Shown here piece by piece: positions 6,264-7,948 of a stretch of 7,948 nt of DNA. Positions within the stretch are counted from its first letter, which is position 1, and every line of letters starts with the position of its first letter. The notes beneath the pieces are model-generated. The model was not told the DNA's origin, did no database searches, and worked only from the letters and a program-made list of their open reading frames with translations. Position numbers and translations under genes: made by a program. Source of the stretch: CAZTGZ01 sp044339595 (GTDB lineage Bacteria; Bacteroidota; Bacteroidia; NS11-12g; UBA9320); NCBI GenBank assembly GCA_044339595.1, contig JBIIVF010000114.1, forward strand, positions 1 to 7,948, read 5' to 3'.

Positions 6264-7568
6264 ATGCCCCCAATGTACTTTCTATACCGATTTCTGAAAG
6301 TGGCCTTTTTCCCGATTTTACGGATTTATTTCCGCAGGATGTATTTCAGCAATCGCGGAAATATTCCTTCCGGGAAGCCGGTATTGCTGGCTTGCAATCA
6401 CCCCAATTCATTTTTAGATGGAGTAGCCATTTCATATTTGATGTCTCGACGCACCTTCGTGCTGGTGAGAGGTGATGTTTTCAAAAAGAAATGGTCTAAC
6501 AGGGTTCTCAGGTCAATGTGCCTCTTGCCAATTTTTAGAGAATCAGATGGGCAAAATCCCCGCGAGAACCGGCTCAAAAACGACCAAACCTTTGAGGAGT
6601 GTTACGCTTTGTTTAAAAGGAATAATATCGTGCTCATCTTTTCTGAAGCCATCGCCAAGATCGAAAGAAGGCTTAGGCCAATCAAAAAGGGAACGGCCCG
6701 TATGGCTTTTGATGCTGCCGTTAAAAGCAATTGGACGATGGACCTGCACATCGTACCCACATCGTTGAATTATTCTCATTTCAGGGGATTTAGAAAGGAG
6801 TTGATGATAGATTTTTGTTCATCCATTTGCGTGGCAGACTACCGCGATCTCTATGAACAAAATCCAAATCAGGCCATCATAAATCTCACCGCACAGATAG
6901 AAGAAGTACTCAAGAACAACACTGTTATCTGCGAAAATCCTGAAACAGATGACTTGTTTGAAATGTATGGCAAGATGGTGCGAAATGAGATTCGTAAACC
7001 TTTGTTTGGATTTTTATTTTTTCACAATCGGCCGTTAAGAGCAGAAATTTTATTTGCTGCTGAATTCAATGCCAGGATGCAGAATGAAACGGAAACGTTC
7101 AAAACCCATATTCAAGACTACCATAACACCTTATCCAACTTCGATTTAAACGATAAGGCAGTGAAAGGCATCCGCGGGATTTGGTGGAAATTACTTTTTC
7201 TTATGGCATTCACCTTGCCGGCCATTGGGGGTATGCTGTTGGTATGGCTGCCGTACTGGCTGGCATCCGGTTATACACCAAAATTGGTGAAGCGAAAGGA
7301 ATTTTTTGATTCAGTGTTGCTGGGGCTGAGTCTTGTTTTTGATTTGTTATATACCCTTATCCTGGCATTTATTTTATTCTTTTTATTCGGGAAGGATTTT
7401 TGGTGGATTTTGGCCATAATAAAAGGTACCGGGATTTTTTCACTTTTGGTCTGGGAAATATGGGAAGATGCCCTTCAAGCTTTCCGCTGTGCGATTTACA
7501 AAAGGTCAAATACGGCTGATTTTGTTTCATTACATCGACTGCGATCAGAAATTCTGAAACGAGCATGA
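6264..7568 (+). CDS. PlsC-type glycerophospholipid acyltransferase with C-terminal membrane region
   Basis: The product has 434 residues. The first half is a PlsC-like domain, which transfers acyl groups to glycerol-3-phosphate or lysophospholipids at the inner membrane. Motif I is NHPNSFLD (45-52), with His46 and Asp52 five residues apart rather than the usual four. Motif II appears as RGDVFKKK (69-76). Motif III, normally FPEG, reads FSEA (126-129), keeping the glutamate. Motif IV is IVPTSLNY (163-170). RRLRPIKKGTARMA (135-148) fits the substrate-binding region of the family. The second half is not part of the basic PlsC fold: it has about three hydrophobic segments near 307-332, 349-376 and 379-398, ending in a basic tail. 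A hydrophobic N-terminal stretch (5-22) may also sit in the membrane. ATG 6264 follows a good promoter; ATG 6273 is an alternative start. The stop overlaps the start of the transporter gene as ATGA. Acyltransferase class is sure; the precise acceptor lipid is not. Confidence 0.88.
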   Translation: MPPMYFLYRFLKVAFFPILRIYFRRMYFSNRGNIPSGKPVLLACNHPNSFLDGVAISYLMSRRTFVLVRGDVFKKKWSNRVLRSMCLLPIFRESDGQNPRENRLKNDQTFEECYALFKRNNIVLIFSEAIAKIERRLRPIKKGTARMAFDAAVKSNWTMDLHIVPTSLNYSHFRGFRKELMIDFCSSICVADYRDLYEQNPNQAIINLTAQIEEVLKNNTVICENPETDDLFEMYGKMVRNEIRKPLFGFLFFHNRPLRAEILFAAEFNARMQNETETFKTHIQDYHNTLSNFDLNDKAVKGIRGIWWKLLFLMAFTLPAIGGMLLVWLPYWLASGYTPKLVKRKEFFDSVLLGLSLVFDLLYTLILAFILFFLFGKDFWWILAIIKGTGIFSLLVWEIWEDALQAFRCAIYKRSNTADFVSLHRLRSEILKRA

Positions 7569-7948
7569 ATCATACGGCAAACGAGCCAACGACCGGTCTT
7601 ATGAATGACATCCGGTTTAAAGTGCTCGGATTGAGCAGCTTCTTCTTCTTTATCAGCTTTAACATGATTATTCCGGAACTGCCGGCCTACCTCACTTCCA
7701 TCGGTGGTGAAGATTTCAAAGGGATGATCATCGGATTGTTTGCCATTTCTGCGGGGTTAGCCCGACCCTTTAGTGGCAGACTCACCGATACCATCGGTCG
7801 ATTGCCGGTGCTGATCATTGGCTGCTTGGTTTGCGTTGTATTGGGAATTTTGTATCCATTGATCAGCACAGTAGCCGGTTTCCTGCTTTTAAGATTTCTT
7901 CACGGATTCTCCACCGGTTTTAAACCCACGGCAGATGTGGCTTATGTG
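7565..7948 (+). CDS. MFS transporter, N-terminal part (runs off the window)
   Basis: An ATG at 7565 overlaps the acyltransferase stop (ATGA), and the frame is open to the window end, giving 128 residues. Four hydrophobic segments are visible near 18-37, 53-69, 81-101 and 103-119. Between segments 2 and 3 lies SGRLTDTIGRLPVL (70-83), the major facilitator loop motif G-x-L-x-D-x-x-G-R. Segment 4 carries LRFLHGFSTG (109-118), matching the conserved R-x-x-x-G pattern of MFS proteins. The FISFNMIIPELPAYL opening resembles drug- or sugar-efflux type MFS carriers. The substrate cannot be told from this fragment. The stop-start overlap implies translational coupling with the acyltransferase, so the transported compound may be linked to lipid metabolism; that is inference. 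Confidence 0.9.
   Translation, partial: MNHTANEPTTGLMNDIRFKVLGLSSFFFFISFNMIIPELPAYLTSIGGEDFKGMIIGLFAISAGLARPFSGRLTDTIGRLPVLIIGCLVCVVLGILYPLISTVAGFLLLRFLHGFSTGFKPTADVAYV

Overview
The window looks like a stretch of ordinary chromosome from a member of the Bacteroidota. The evidence is indirect. There are lipoprotein signal peptides with a Cys-Lys start to the mature protein. There is a DUF2490 outer-membrane-type protein. Most starts lack a Shine-Dalgarno sequence. One clear TAnnTTTG box matches the -7 element used by this phylum. No RNA gene, CRISPR array, insertion sequence, integrase or phage gene is visible, and no gap between genes exceeds 300 bases.

Layout, left to right. A tiny minus-strand lipoprotein ORF (6-176) is followed by a divergent spacer holding a perfect 22-bp palindrome (220-241). 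Next is a plus-strand lipoprotein gene (288-837) broken by two reading-frame shifts. Two minus-strand genes follow: a di-heme cytochrome c peroxidase lipoprotein (882-2024) and, 62 bp upstream of it, an M20-family amidohydrolase (2087-3277). DNA primase dnaG (3411-5345) diverges from the amidohydrolase and overlaps, tail to tail by 14 bp, a minus-strand DUF2490 gene (5332-6141). Diverging from that is a plus-strand pair: a PlsC-type phospholipid acyltransferase with a C-terminal membrane region (6264-7568), overlapped by ATGA with an MFS transporter (7565 to the window end).

How the genes relate. The acyltransferase and transporter are very probably one transcription unit. The peroxidase and amidohydrolase may be co-transcribed, but share no obvious pathway. 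dnaG is a housekeeping gene with none of the classic rpsU/rpoD partners inside the window. I see no clear new defence, mobile or biosynthetic system. The most notable items are the palindrome between the two small lipoprotein ORFs, the doubly frameshifted lipoprotein gene, and the atypical motifs of the acyltransferase paired with a transporter.
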